33,660 bases of DNA from Sneathiellales bacterium (GTDB lineage Bacteria > Pseudomonadota > Alphaproteobacteria > Sneathiellales > Sneathiellaceae): positions 1 through 33,660 of the forward strand of contig JAKSCD010000111.1 in NCBI GenBank assembly GCA_022360775.1, given 5' to 3'. Shown piece by piece: positions 24,860-33,651 of the stretch (the stretch's first letter is position 1; every line of letters starts with the position of its first letter). The notes under the pieces were generated by a model. It did no database searches, had not been told where the DNA came from, and was given only the letters and a program-made list of their open reading frames with translations. A program made the translations under genes and the position numbers.

Positions 24860-25485
24860 ACTTCCTTCTTGCTGGCCAGTGCATTAATCGCGGCAACGGT
24901 GATCGCTGACCCACCAAGTCGCCCGCGTACTGTCATGGCCGGGACAGGAAGTGCTTTCATAAGGGCATTTTTTGATTCAACCGCGCCGACAAAACCGACA
25001 GGGCAGCCAATGATTGCCGCGGGTTTCGGACAGTGCGGATCTTCCAGCATGTTAAGCAAATGAAAAAGAGCGGTTGGTGCATTTCCGATCGCCACCAGCG
25101 CTCCTTCGAGATGCGGTTTCCAGAGTTCAAGAGCTGCAGCAGAACGTGTATTTCCCATTTTTTTTGCGCGATCCGCGACCGTACTTTCATGAAGAGTGCA
25201 AATCACCTGATTGCCATGAGGAAGACGGGACCGGGTCACCCCTTCACTGACCATGCGCGCATCACATAAAACAGGAGCACCGCCCTGCAGCGCAGTGGTT
25301 GCACATTTTGCAAAACCTTCTGAAAATTCAATATGTTCTTCAAGTCCAACCATACCGCTTGCATGGATCATTCGAACAGCAACCGGCTCTTCAAGCTCGG
25401 AAAATCTGCCCAAAGAGGCTTCACTTCTAATAATCGAGAAGGATTGCCGGTAAATGGCAGCACCATCCGTCTCATACCTGTACAT
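24856..25485 (-). CDS. cobH: Precorrin-8X methylmutase CobH
   Basis: CobH moves the methyl group from C-11 to C-12 of precorrin-8x, producing hydrogenobyrinic acid. It has 209 residues from the ATG at 25485, which shares a base with the cobG stop (TGATG); a TTG one codon earlier is not needed. VRMIHASGMVGLEEHIEF contains the catalytic His (residue 41). GAPVLCDARMVSEGVTRSRLP, IGNAPTALFHLL and GCPVGFVGAVESK follow, all characteristic of the family. Confidence 0.97.
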   Translation of the reverse strand: MYRYETDGAAIYRQSFSIIRSEASLGRFSELEEPVAVRMIHASGMVGLEEHIEFSEGFAKCATTALQGGAPVLCDARMVSEGVTRSRLPHGNQVICTLHESTVADRAKKMGNTRSAAALELWKPHLEGALVAIGNAPTALFHLLNMLEDPHCPKPAAIIGCPVGFVGAVESKNALMKALPVPAMTVRGRLGGSAITVAAINALASKKEV

Positions 25486-26672
25486 CAAACATCGCCTCTT
25501 TTATCTCGCCCAAACTTAATGTTTTTATAGATCCAGGATGCGGAAGAACCTTTTTCCGCAGGATCTGTCTTTTTTCCACTAACATATACTGAAACGCCAT
25601 CGGTTTCAGAAACAACACTGAAATCAAAATTCTCTTTTTTTCCAGAACATTGCTTAATACAGCCACTTACCAGTAAATCTGCGTCTTTCGGCAAATCTGC
25701 CGCAAGTTCCCTCGCCAGGTTTCGCGTATCGAGCCGTGCCTGCGAACAGGCTGGCGCCCCTGTACAGGCTGCTATTCTGAGATGCGGATCTTCATTATCG
25801 AGAAGAATACCGGGAAGTTTCTTTTGCTGCAGACGCTCGAGCTCACAATCAAGCAGCAACAACTGTTTCCAGGGCGTCATTCTGACGCCGGAACAAAGCC
25901 GGGCAAGAGAGGCAAGAGTATTCGCCTCCAGTCGACCAAACTCGATGCCTGCCAAGACATCGTTTTTAATCCTGCCAACAGGAGGCTTTGAAGCGCTGCT
26001 TATCGGAGCTGAAAGTTCTGCTTGTTGGCGCTTAAAAATTTCCTTCTCGTCCAGATAACGCATCCGCAAGGACGGAAAGCCACTTTTATCGGCCTTGTTA
26101 AAAAGATCAGCGATACCAAGAATATCCTGTTCAAGCTGATCGAGGCTTGTTCTTTTCCCATGCTCACAGCCGTCAGGGCGAATAATCAGTTCCCCGTTTA
26201 CAGTCCGTTCTATGCGGATATCCGCAGGATCCTCCGCCAGAAACCGTCTTTCACCGCAATCAAGCGCATATCCAAATTTGGGAGGGAGTGCCGTCAGGAT
26301 CGGATGTTCCATTAAAAAAAGAGTTTTCAAACGAGTGAACAATTCCCCGGCTTCACTTGATTGCAGGAAGGGGGAGACAACAACATTTCGGCTATTTTCA
26401 ACGGCAATCGTTGGATCTATAAGATCTAGGCTTTTCAACTCTTCAACCAGGGACGAGCAATTTTCTTCTCTCACACCCCGGATTTGCAGATTGGCGCGCG
26501 TCGAACAATCAATCAGGCCATTTCCATATTTTTCCGCAAGCGCAGCAATTTCAGCCATTTGAAAAGCCGACAAATAACCGAATTGAGGACGAATTCGAAT
26601 GATCCACCCATCCCCGGACAGCATGGGTTTTAGAGCTCCAGGACACCAGCCTTTTTTAAGCGGCTCAGTCAT
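25485..26672 (-). CDS. cobG: Precorrin-3B synthase CobG
   Basis: CobG is the oxygen-dependent monooxygenase that hydroxylates C-20 of precorrin-3A and forms the lactone, the step that defines the aerobic B12 pathway. It has 395 residues of the nitrite/sulfite reductase fold. The four Fe-S ligands are visible as C303-x5-C309 (ACTGAPACS) and C338-x3-C342 (GCIKQCSG). The N-terminal GDGWIIRIRPQFGYLSAFQM and the LIDCSTRANLQIRG segment are family landmarks. It overlaps the cobN end by 8 bases and shares one base with cobH. Confidence 0.94.
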   Translation of the reverse strand: MTEPLKKGWCPGALKPMLSGDGWIIRIRPQFGYLSAFQMAEIAALAEKYGNGLIDCSTRANLQIRGVREENCSSLVEELKSLDLIDPTIAVENSRNVVVSPFLQSSEAGELFTRLKTLFLMEHPILTALPPKFGYALDCGERRFLAEDPADIRIERTVNGELIIRPDGCEHGKRTSLDQLEQDILGIADLFNKADKSGFPSLRMRYLDEKEIFKRQQAELSAPISSASKPPVGRIKNDVLAGIEFGRLEANTLASLARLCSGVRMTPWKQLLLLDCELERLQQKKLPGILLDNEDPHLRIAACTGAPACSQARLDTRNLARELAADLPKDADLLVSGCIKQCSGKKENFDFSVVSETDGVSVYVSGKKTDPAEKGSSASWIYKNIKFGRDKRGDV

Positions 26673-29600
26673 TGACAGCCTCCGCCATTTTCGCCGCGAT
26701 TGAATTACTCTTCGTCACCCAGAGGCCTGCGTCGATCAGTTTTTGAAAACAATCGATCATCGCGTCAAAAGCTTCAGGATTTTCTTGTTTCAGGAATTGG
26801 ACGATCCGTTGATCCCCAATTGTTTTTTCAAAATAAAGATCAAAAAGATGCGAAGGAACGACATTCGCAAGATGGGAAAATGCGGCCATATGATCGAGTG
26901 TTGCCGCGATTTCAGCACCGCCGCGAAAACCATGCTTGAGCATACCCTCCAGCCAGCCATATTGACTGGCGCGCGAACGGACAACTCTTGCAACTTCCTC
27001 CTGCAGGGTTCGCGCGACCGGTCTGGAGGGAACCGTGTTGTCAATGTGATAAAGCGCCGGTTTTTTCTGGTCAGTATTCTGTCCGGTTAAATGCTGATGC
27101 GCCGCGGCAAACCCTGCTTCATGGGCCGCATAGTCGGCCGCAAGCAGTATATCCGTCTCAACAAGATCCTGACTATGGACAAAGGCATCTGCCTTTTTAA
27201 CGATATCCTCCAGGATCTTGCGATCGATTTTCTGAAATTCGGGATCATCACCGGTTTGTCCGGTAATCCACTGGGAATTCTCCAACCAGCTTTGTGCGGC
27301 CTTTTCTCTCTCACTAGCGCTAAACTCAGATGGTTTCGTCTCCATCTGAACGCCGTAATGCCCGGGTTTTGGAGAAAGAACCCTTGGAATGTTATTCAGA
27401 TAGGGGTTCTGATCCTGTTCTTCTTCCCGTTCAGCCAAGGCACGCGCTGCCGCATTGAAAAGGCTGGAGAGAGAGGAGAAAATATCCCGGAAAAGTCCGG
27501 ACACGCGTAAAGTCACCTCAATACGCGGTCGCTCCAGCAGCATGAGCGGCAGGATCTCGAAGCCGGTTACGCGATCGCTGTCACTTGCCCAACTGGGCTG
27601 AACACCCGCGAGATGAAGAGCCATGGCAAATTCTTCACCAGCTGTTCGCATAGTCGCTGACCCCCAAAGATCAACAACCAGGCTTTTTGGATAATCGCCA
27701 TGATCCTGTAGATGTCTTCGCACCAGTTCTTCTGCAAGTTTGACCCCCTGCGCATAAGCCGCCCGGGAAGGCACTGCTCTTGGGTCGGTGGAATAAAGAT
27801 TTCGGCCTGTCGGCAAAATATCCTGATTTCCCCGAAAAGGAGAGCCTGACGGGCCAGCAGCAACACATTTACCATCCAGTGCTTTTAATACCCCGTCCAG
27901 TTCTTGCCGAGCGCAAGGGCCGGTGCCAAAGACATGAAGCCCATCACCATATTGGCTTTCCTTGATATCGCAGACAAATCGGTCAATTCGAACCAGAGCC
28001 TCCGCAGCGGAATGTCCCTCTTCAATACCAAGTTCCTTCTCGATATTGAGCATCTGAGCCTCGATCCGAATAGCCTCGACAAGGCGATCACGGCGATTGG
28101 GGTCAAGACCGTCAGCTGTTGAAAACTCATCCAGTAATCTCTCAAGCCGCATCATACCTTCCGGCAGATCGCTTTTTTTCATCTCTGGCGGTAAATGCCC
28201 CAAGGTGACAGCGCCGATACGTCTCTTGGCCTGGACTGCTTCACCCGGATCATTGACAATAAAGGGGTAAATAACAGGAAGCTTTCCGGTTAAAACCTCC
28301 GGCCAGCACTGCTCTGACAACGCGACAGACTTTCCAGGCAGCCATTCCAATGTGCCATGGGCACCAATATGAATGATGGCATCCACCTGATCCTGCAACC
28401 AAAGATAAAAAGCCGCATAGCTATGGCGCGGAACGCGGGATAAATCGTGATACTCATCCTCACGGGAGGTTCTTTGCCCCCGTTCAGGCTGGATGGCCAG
28501 AAGCGCATTTCCATTTTCTATGGCAGAAAACTGGAAACCATCATTTTGGTAGAGGCTATCAGTTTCAGGGACACCCCAGGCCTCGGCCAGATCCTGCCGC
28601 AACGAAGAGGGTAGCTCTTCCAGATGTTTTTTATAGTCGTTTAAAGAAAGAGACAGGGTTCCGTTTTTTAAAGCCTCTGCAAGACTATTCTGTGGTTTAA
28701 CCTGATAGCCTTCTTTCTTCAAATGGATCAGCAAGGTTTCCAGTGATGCGATTGTATCCAGCCCAACAGCATGAGCCATTTGGTAGCCTTTACCGGGATA
28801 GGATGAGACAATGATCGCAATTTTTCGATCCTGAGCCGGTTTTTGGGCAAGATCTAACCATCCTAAAACCCGTTTGACGGTTCGCTCGATACTGTTTTCA
28901 TTTGCTGCATGACGCAATCTTGTAAATTGCAGATCCTCATCCCAGGGCGCAGCTTCTTTAAAACTGCTAAGGCCGGCAAAAATACGACCATCGATTTCCG
29001 GCATGGCGACAAACATGGCAAGATCAGCAGGTGCGAGCCCTTTTGAGCTTTTCTCCCATTTTTTCTGTTCTGCCGATGAAAGAGCGATCTGAAAGACAGG
29101 CGCAGAAATGCTGTCAAAAGGAAGGGCCCCATCATCTGCGCGAGCGGAAAAAGCCGTCATATTGACGATGGCCTTCGGATCAAGCTCTGGAAGCTGTTTT
29201 TCAAGCCAGTTCACCGTCTTCTTGTTTTTCAGTGATCCAACAAACAGGCCATAGCTTGAATAGCCTGCTGCCCTGAATTTCCTGATCAGCCGGTCAACCG
29301 GCTCAAGATCTGCCGAGGTAATATAGGACCGGTAAAAACATACCAGAATAACGCCCTTGCTCTCCTCTGGAAAAGGAGACGACGCGTGACTTATCGGTCC
29401 CTGTTCAGGACAATAAAATCCGTGTTCATCAAGTAAGGCAGGTTTTTTCTCGAAAGCAGGTGCTGATTGATCAAACCCGGCCATAAACCGCAAGACCTGC
29501 TTTGCAGCGCTTTCCCCGCCCTGATCACACATCTCCTTGAGGAATTCCAGACTTTCGATATCGATCGTGGAAAGCGCATTTAACCGCTCATCTTTTCGCC

Positions 29601-29952
29601 CGTCAGCAGGCAGAACAGCGAGAGGGATGTTTTTACGGCGCGCGAGTTCATAAACGGCATTAATACCATATTGCCAATATTGCTCCCCCCCGATAAGCCG
29701 GACAAGAATGGCTTTTGCCTGCTCGAGGGTGTTTTCAAGATAAACATCAACGGAAAGCGGATGACGAAGGGCGGATAGATTGGCGAGCCGCAATGTTGGC
29801 AGCTTTTCCTTTGATCCATGCCAGGCTTTCGCAAAAGCACCAAGGTCGCTATCTGAAAAAGACAAGACAACAAGATCCGCGGGCTCCTGCCCCAGATCCT
29901 GTGCTATGTTCGTTTCTTCCAGACTGTGGCTTTCGCGAAAGACAATATGCAT
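26665..29952 (-). CDS. cobN: Cobaltochelatase large subunit CobN
   Basis: CobN is the large catalytic subunit of the ATP-dependent aerobic cobaltochelatase that inserts cobalt into hydrogenobyrinic acid a,c-diamide, working with the AAA+ subunits CobS and CobT, which are not in this window. It has 1095 residues, shorter than the roughly 1,270 of P. denitrificans CobN as I recall it. Family motifs include IHIGAHGTLEWLPGKSVALS (near 525-545), YPFIVNDPGEAVQAKRRIGA, and DLWGSATMRTAGEEFAMALH near the middle of the second half, followed by GFRGGAEIAATLDHMAAFS at the end. It lies 10 bases after cobW. Confidence 0.96.
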   Translation of the reverse strand: MHIVFRESHSLEETNIAQDLGQEPADLVVLSFSDSDLGAFAKAWHGSKEKLPTLRLANLSALRHPLSVDVYLENTLEQAKAILVRLIGGEQYWQYGINAVYELARRKNIPLAVLPADGRKDERLNALSTIDIESLEFLKEMCDQGGESAAKQVLRFMAGFDQSAPAFEKKPALLDEHGFYCPEQGPISHASSPFPEESKGVILVCFYRSYITSADLEPVDRLIRKFRAAGYSSYGLFVGSLKNKKTVNWLEKQLPELDPKAIVNMTAFSARADDGALPFDSISAPVFQIALSSAEQKKWEKSSKGLAPADLAMFVAMPEIDGRIFAGLSSFKEAAPWDEDLQFTRLRHAANENSIERTVKRVLGWLDLAQKPAQDRKIAIIVSSYPGKGYQMAHAVGLDTIASLETLLIHLKKEGYQVKPQNSLAEALKNGTLSLSLNDYKKHLEELPSSLRQDLAEAWGVPETDSLYQNDGFQFSAIENGNALLAIQPERGQRTSREDEYHDLSRVPRHSYAAFYLWLQDQVDAIIHIGAHGTLEWLPGKSVALSEQCWPEVLTGKLPVIYPFIVNDPGEAVQAKRRIGAVTLGHLPPEMKKSDLPEGMMRLERLLDEFSTADGLDPNRRDRLVEAIRIEAQMLNIEKELGIEEGHSAAEALVRIDRFVCDIKESQYGDGLHVFGTGPCARQELDGVLKALDGKCVAAGPSGSPFRGNQDILPTGRNLYSTDPRAVPSRAAYAQGVKLAEELVRRHLQDHGDYPKSLVVDLWGSATMRTAGEEFAMALHLAGVQPSWASDSDRVTGFEILPLMLLERPRIEVTLRVSGLFRDIFSSLSSLFNAAARALAEREEEQDQNPYLNNIPRVLSPKPGHYGVQMETKPSEFSASEREKAAQSWLENSQWITGQTGDDPEFQKIDRKILEDIVKKADAFVHSQDLVETDILLAADYAAHEAGFAAAHQHLTGQNTDQKKPALYHIDNTVPSRPVARTLQEEVARVVRSRASQYGWLEGMLKHGFRGGAEIAATLDHMAAFSHLANVVPSHLFDLYFEKTIGDQRIVQFLKQENPEAFDAMIDCFQKLIDAGLWVTKSNSIAAKMAEAVND

Positions 29953-29962
29953 TCAGGCAATC

Positions 29963-31003
29963 CTAGCAGGCTTGCTTCAGAAAGGCTTCAACCGTTTGAG
30001 CTTCAAGATCATCATGCTCGGCAATAACCACAAGGCGCGTCTTGCGATCCTGATCGCCCCAAAGCTGGTCATACTGCGTCTGTACACGAGTATTCACCGC
30101 CTGCAACAACATGCGCATGGGCTTGCTTTGCACGGCAACATATCCCTTTACCCGCAGGATATTATGCTGCTCCGCAAGGGCCGAAACCGTTTCTTCAAGC
30201 TTCTCAGGATTTTCGATTTCCGGAAGCTCCACAATGATGGAGTTGAAATCGTCATGTTCATGATCATCATGGCCATCATGACAGGAAGGACGGTTTTCAA
30301 GATCAGCCTCCGCTTCTGCATTCAGGCCCAGAATAACCCGGGGATCGATCACTCCCTTTGCCATATCCAGGATCGGCAGAGGCCGCTTGGAAAGGTCTGT
30401 AATATACTCACGTGCCTCAGATTTCTGGGGATCAGAGGCCAGATCTGATTTTGAGAGCAGAACCAGATCCGCGCAGAAAACCTGATCGTTAAAGACCTCT
30501 TCGAGTGGTGTTTCATGATCAAGACTATCATCAGCAAGGCGCTGCGCTTCCACTTTTTCCGTATCTGGGGCAAAACGACCCTCGGCAACGGCTTCCGCAT
30601 CTGCAACGGCGATAACACCATCTACCGTAATCCGGCTTCGAATAGCGGGCCAGCCAAAAGCTTTCAATAGAGGTTTTGGAAGAGCAAGACCGGAAGTCTC
30701 GATAATAATATGATCCGGTGTTTCCGGAAGCGCCATCAGGGTTTCAATGGTGGGGATGAAATCATCTGCAACCGTACAGCAGATACATCCGTTAGCCAGT
30801 TCAACAATATTTTCAAGCGGGCAGTTTTCATCAGCGCAGCTTTTCAGTATTTCACCATCAACCCCGACATCGCCAAATTCATTCACCAGAACAGCAAGGC
30901 GTTTGCCTTGCGGATTTTTCATCAGATGGCTGATCAAGGTTGTTTTACCGCTGCCGAGAAATCCCGTAATCACAGTTACAGGAATTTTTGCAAGGTCCGT
31001 CAT
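29963..31003 (-). CDS. cobW: CobW family GTPase, cobalt-insertion metallochaperone
   Basis: CobW is a G3E-family P-loop GTPase thought to deliver cobalt for chelation. It has 346 residues. The P-loop GFLGSGKTT (14-22) is followed by LANGCICCTVADDF with the metal-binding CxCC (73-76), ETSGLALPKPLLKAF, and SKSD as the guanine-specificity motif. A histidine- and aspartate-rich stretch (about 239-251, CHDGHDDHEHDD) is a further likely metal site. The C-terminal CobW_C domain contains VKGYVAVQSKPMRML. It lies between the DUF1636 gene and cobN under riboswitch 2. Confidence 0.95.
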   Translation of the reverse strand: MTDLAKIPVTVITGFLGSGKTTLISHLMKNPQGKRLAVLVNEFGDVGVDGEILKSCADENCPLENIVELANGCICCTVADDFIPTIETLMALPETPDHIIIETSGLALPKPLLKAFGWPAIRSRITVDGVIAVADAEAVAEGRFAPDTEKVEAQRLADDSLDHETPLEEVFNDQVFCADLVLLSKSDLASDPQKSEAREYITDLSKRPLPILDMAKGVIDPRVILGLNAEAEADLENRPSCHDGHDDHEHDDFNSIIVELPEIENPEKLEETVSALAEQHNILRVKGYVAVQSKPMRMLLQAVNTRVQTQYDQLWGDQDRKTRLVVIAEHDDLEAQTVEAFLKQAC

Positions 31004-31005
31004 AA

Positions 31006-31419
31006 TTAATCACTCTCGTTTTCACTGTTTAATGCTTCAGGTAACGGTGGAATTCTGGAAAGAACCTGCTTTCTGAAAATCTCCGGTCTCTCCCGCCAGG
31101 GCACAAGACCATCATCACTTTTCTGATACGCTTCAATTCCCGAAAGTATGTCGTCTGCATGCACGTCCGGGTCCATATGACCATAGACGTAACTCCAGCG
31201 GTCTTTACCTGTTATTGCAATCGCGCAGCCATTTGAACAGGCTGAAAGACATTTGACAGGATTAAGCAGAACGCCTTCTGGAAGCGTTTTACGGGAGAGT
31301 TTTTCATACAAAAGATCACCCGGTCTCGGGTCCTGATCCGTCGGCGCATGATCTTCACTTGCGTCTAAGAGCCTCTCGCTTTTCCGGCAAGTCACACAAA
31401 TATTTAAGGTAACATCCAT
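31006..31419 (-). CDS. DUF1636 protein, putative [2Fe-2S] ferredoxin-like
   Basis: This 137-residue protein is of the DUF1636 family, function unproven. It has five cysteines in a pattern suggesting metal or [2Fe-2S] binding: C8-x2-C11 (NICVTCRKSE) and C57-x3-C61-x3-C65 (VKCLSACSNGCAIA). The latter resembles thioredoxin-like ferredoxins. The C-terminal WRERPEIFRKQVLSRIPPLP is conserved in relatives. The ATG at 31419 has GGTGG 5 bases ahead and is preferred over GTG at 31428. It is the first gene behind riboswitch 2 and lies 2 bases before cobW, so a role in cobalt handling or electron supply for B12 synthesis is an inference from position only. Confidence 0.8.
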   Translation of the reverse strand: MDVTLNICVTCRKSERLLDASEDHAPTDQDPRPGDLLYEKLSRKTLPEGVLLNPVKCLSACSNGCAIAITGKDRWSYVYGHMDPDVHADDILSGIEAYQKSDDGLVPWRERPEIFRKQVLSRIPPLPEALNSENESD

Positions 31420-31518
31420 TCCATCCACCCATTTTCAAAGAAAACGGGGAAGAACATGCAAACCGGAGAGGACCGGTGAGCCTGTTGTGGAACACCCCGT
31501 CCACGTACGACATATTCA

Positions 31519-31700
31519 TGCTGGCAGGTCTCCCGGCTTCTAAATGCCTTTCTGGAAGGCGACGTCTTCCCTTCCCAGAATACTCCAGTGGTTACAAGAC
31601 GCTCATTCAGCTTACGGTCGCGGGGGCGGCTGCTTTTGGCGGACTGGATAGTCGCCTGTTACATTCCCTTTTCATCCGGAGACAAATCCGGACACCAACA
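31519..31700 (-). ncRNA. Cobalamin riboswitch 2, upstream of DUF1636-cobW-cobN operon
   Basis: On the minus strand the adenosylcobalamin aptamer blocks appear in order: AAAGGGAATGTAACAGGCG, GCCGCCCCCGCGACCGT, CCACTGG (31591-31585), CTGGGAAGGGAAG, and the B12 box GCCGGGAGACCTGCCAG. The ends TGTTGG (31700-31695) and CCAGCA (31524-31519) pair as P1. The 99-base leader up to the ATG has an ACCGG/CCGGT hairpin (31462-31477). CACC at its 5' side could pair with the GGGTGG ribosome binding region, which suggests translational control, though this is inferred. It governs the leftward corrin-ring operon. Confidence 0.94.
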
Positions 31701-31706
31701 TCACCT

Positions 31707-31735
31707 CGATAGCTTAGAAATCAGAGGACTGTCAA
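31707..31735 (-). promoter_or_regulatory. Probable promoter of the riboswitch 2 operon
   Basis: On the minus strand a perfect TTGACA (31735-31730) is followed after 17 bases by CTATCG (31712-31707). A start about 7 bases later falls at 31700, exactly where the riboswitch P1 helix begins. The -10 is weak, but the agreement with the RNA 5' end supports it. Confidence 0.6.
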
Positions 31736-31886
31736 GGGAAGGACGGAGGGAACATGCCGCATTTTAGGGCTTCTCCAATCTTATTCACAATATCCTTTGA
31801 TTTTTTGTGATCCTGTAACCGGTTTACAGCGTATCCATTGGTATAAGGAAAGAAAGAACTGCGTTCAGGAATTTAGCCGGGATCAC

Positions 31887-33416
31887 ATGAACCTTATCCT
31901 TGTTTTAGGAGACCAGCTCAACCGACAGATTTCCAGTCTTACAGACCTGGATCGCAGAAAAGATGTGGTCCTGATTTGCGAAGTTTGGGAAGAGGCAGAG
32001 TACACAAACCATCACAAGAAGAAACTCGCCTTTATTTTCTCTGCCATGCGTCACTTTGCGGACGAGCTACGCGCGCAAGGAATTACGGTTCGTTATACAA
32101 AACTGCAAAAAACAGAGAAAACCAGCTCCTTCAGAAGTGAAGTTGAAAAAGCAATCCGGGAATTAAAGCCTGAACGGATCGTTGTCACCGAACCTTCAGA
32201 ATATTGCGTTCTTAATGACATAAAGTCCTGGGCTTTTGATCTTCCGATTGAAATACGGCCCGATACACGCTTTCTCATTTCAAAGGACGAGTTTTCCGGC
32301 TGGGCGAAGGGTCGCAAGCAATTGCGAATGGAATATTTTTACCGCGATGTCCGGCGGAAATATTCAATCCTGATGGAGGGGGACAATCCTGCTGGCGGGC
32401 AGTGGAATTTCGACAAGCAAAACCGTAATCCCTTGAAAGAGAAAACCAATATTCCAGCGCCTTATGTAGAAGCCCCTGATCGGATCACACTGGAAGTGAT
32501 CGCCATGATTGATGAATATTTCGGGGGGAATTTTGGAGATTTACATCCTTTTTATTTTGCAGTGACCCGAGAGCAGGCCCTTAAAGCGCTGGACCAATTT
32601 GTTCTTGAGAGGCTCACAAATTTCGGTAGCTATCAGGATGCCATGCTGCAAAATGAACCCTGGCTCTATCATTCCCACCTGAGCTTTTATCTCAATTGTG
32701 GCCTTCTCCTCCCAGTTGACTGCATCAGAACCGCGGAAGAAGCGTATCGGTCTGGACAGGCCCCTCTTAATTCCGTGGAGGGGTTTATTCGTCAGATTGC
32801 CGGCTGGCGTGAATTTGTGCGCGGAATTTACTGGCTGACCATGCCTGCCTATGCGGATGCCAACTTCCTTGAGGCCTATCGTCCCCTCCCCTCTTTTTTC
32901 TGGACAGAAGACACACAGATGAACTGCTTGCGTCAGTGCATTAAAGAAACCAAAGAGAATGCTTATACCCATCACATCCAGCGTTTGATGGTTATCGGTA
33001 ATTTCTCGCTTCTCGCGGCCCTTCATCCTGATGACGTCAATGACTGGTTTCTCAGCGTCTATGCCGATGCCTATCAGTGGGTGGAATTACCGAATGTCAC
33101 CGGCATGATCCTCTTTGCAGATGGCGGCGTTCTTGCCTCCAAACCCTATGCAGCAAGCGGCGCCTATATCAATAGAATGTCCAATTATTGTAAGGGTTGC
33201 CGCTATAAGGTGACAAAGAAAAACGGTCCGGATGCCTGCCCCTTTAATTATCTTTACTGGAATTTCCTGATCCGAAATGACCAGAAACTCCGCTCCAATC
33301 CCCGATTGAGAATTGCCTACCAGAATCTGGATCGGATGTCAGAGGATAAAACTGATGCGGTAAAAGCGGATAGCCAACGTTTTTTCAATGCCCTCGAAAA
33401 TGAAGAAAAAATCTGA
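31887..33416 (+). CDS. FeS-cluster photolyase/cryptochrome (PhrB/CryB type)
   Basis: This is a 509-residue FAD-binding protein of the FeS-BCP group (bacterial cryptochromes and (6-4) photolyases with an iron-sulfur cluster), earlier called deoxyribodipyrimidine-photolyase-related. The four expected cluster cysteines are C347, C435, C438 and C451, matching by spacing Cys350, 438, 441 and 454 of Agrobacterium Phr[14 protein letters not shown] carries the conserved histidines near the lesion site. The ATG at 31887 begins the family N-terminus ([10 protein letters not shown]); an upstream in-frame start would add 30 unconserved residues. It is divergent from riboswitch 2. DNA repair versus light signalling cannot be decided from sequence. 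Confidence 0.92.
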   Translation: MNLILVLGDQLNRQISSLTDLDRRKDVVLICEVWEEAEYTNHHKKKLAFIFSAMRHFADELRAQGITVRYTKLQKTEKTSSFRSEVEKAIRELKPERIVVTEPSEYCVLNDIKSWAFDLPIEIRPDTRFLISKDEFSGWAKGRKQLRMEYFYRDVRRKYSILMEGDNPAGGQWNFDKQNRNPLKEKTNIPAPYVEAPDRITLEVIAMIDEYFGGNFGDLHPFYFAVTREQALKALDQFVLERLTNFGSYQDAMLQNEPWLYHSHLSFYLNCGLLLPVDCIRTAEEAYRSGQAPLNSVEGFIRQIAGWREFVRGIYWLTMPAYADANFLEAYRPLPSFFWTEDTQMNCLRQCIKETKENAYTHHIQRLMVIGNFSLLAALHPDDVNDWFLSVYADAYQWVELPNVTGMILFADGGVLASKPYAASGAYINRMSNYCKGCRYKVTKKNGPDACPFNYLYWNFLIRNDQKLRSNPRLRIAYQNLDRMSEDKTDAVKADSQRFFNALENEEKI

Positions 33417-33543
33417 CCTTCCCACCAAGACATGCCCGGTCTGTACCCGCCCCTTCACGTGGCGCAAAAAATGGAAAAAGAACTGGGATGACGTGAAATA
33501 TTGCTCGGTGAGGTGCAGGAAAAGCAAAAGTAAACTGCAGTAA
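33400..33543 (+). CDS. DUF2256 small zinc-ribbon-like protein
   Basis: This is a 47-residue basic protein of the DUF2256 family. Reading from the ATG at 33400 gives [19 protein letters not shown], then a [17 protein letters not shown] segment ending with TAA at 33541-33543. Two cysteine pairs (C-x2-C and C-x3-C) suggest a small zinc-binding fold. The gene overlaps the photolyase 3' end by 17 bases in another frame, suggesting co-translation. The function is unknown. Identification rests on the nearly complete match to the family pattern of P-x-K-x-C-x-x-C-x-R-P-F-x-W-R-K-K-W. Confidence 0.85.
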   Translation: MKKKSDLPTKTCPVCTRPFTWRKKWKKNWDDVKYCSVRCRKSKSKLQ

Positions 33544-33576
33544 GGCTCAACTGAAGCATTATATATTCAGGAAAAA

Positions 33577-33651
33577 TGGCTGGGGTGGCAGGATTCGAAC
33601 CTGCGCATGCCGATACCAAAAACCGGTGCCTTACCGCTTGGCTACACCCCA
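33577..33651 (-). tRNA. tRNA-Gln (anticodon TTG)
   Basis: On the minus strand the 75-base sequence folds as a tRNA: acceptor arm TGGGGTG pairing with CACCCCA, D-arm AGCCAAGCGGTAAGGC, anticodon loop TTTTGGT with anticodon TTG, and T-arm GCAGGTTCGAATCCTGC. CCA is encoded at the 3' end. It lies 33 bases beyond the DUF2256 gene on the opposite strand. Confidence 0.97.

Noticed and set aside
31797-31886. 30-residue N-terminal extension of the photolyase
   Set aside because: The family N-terminus starts at the ATG at 31887, and the extension has no conserved features.
33577-33651. tRNA-Gln as an integration site for a mobile element
   Set aside because: No integrase, no direct repeat of the tRNA end and no change in gene character was seen next to it in this window.
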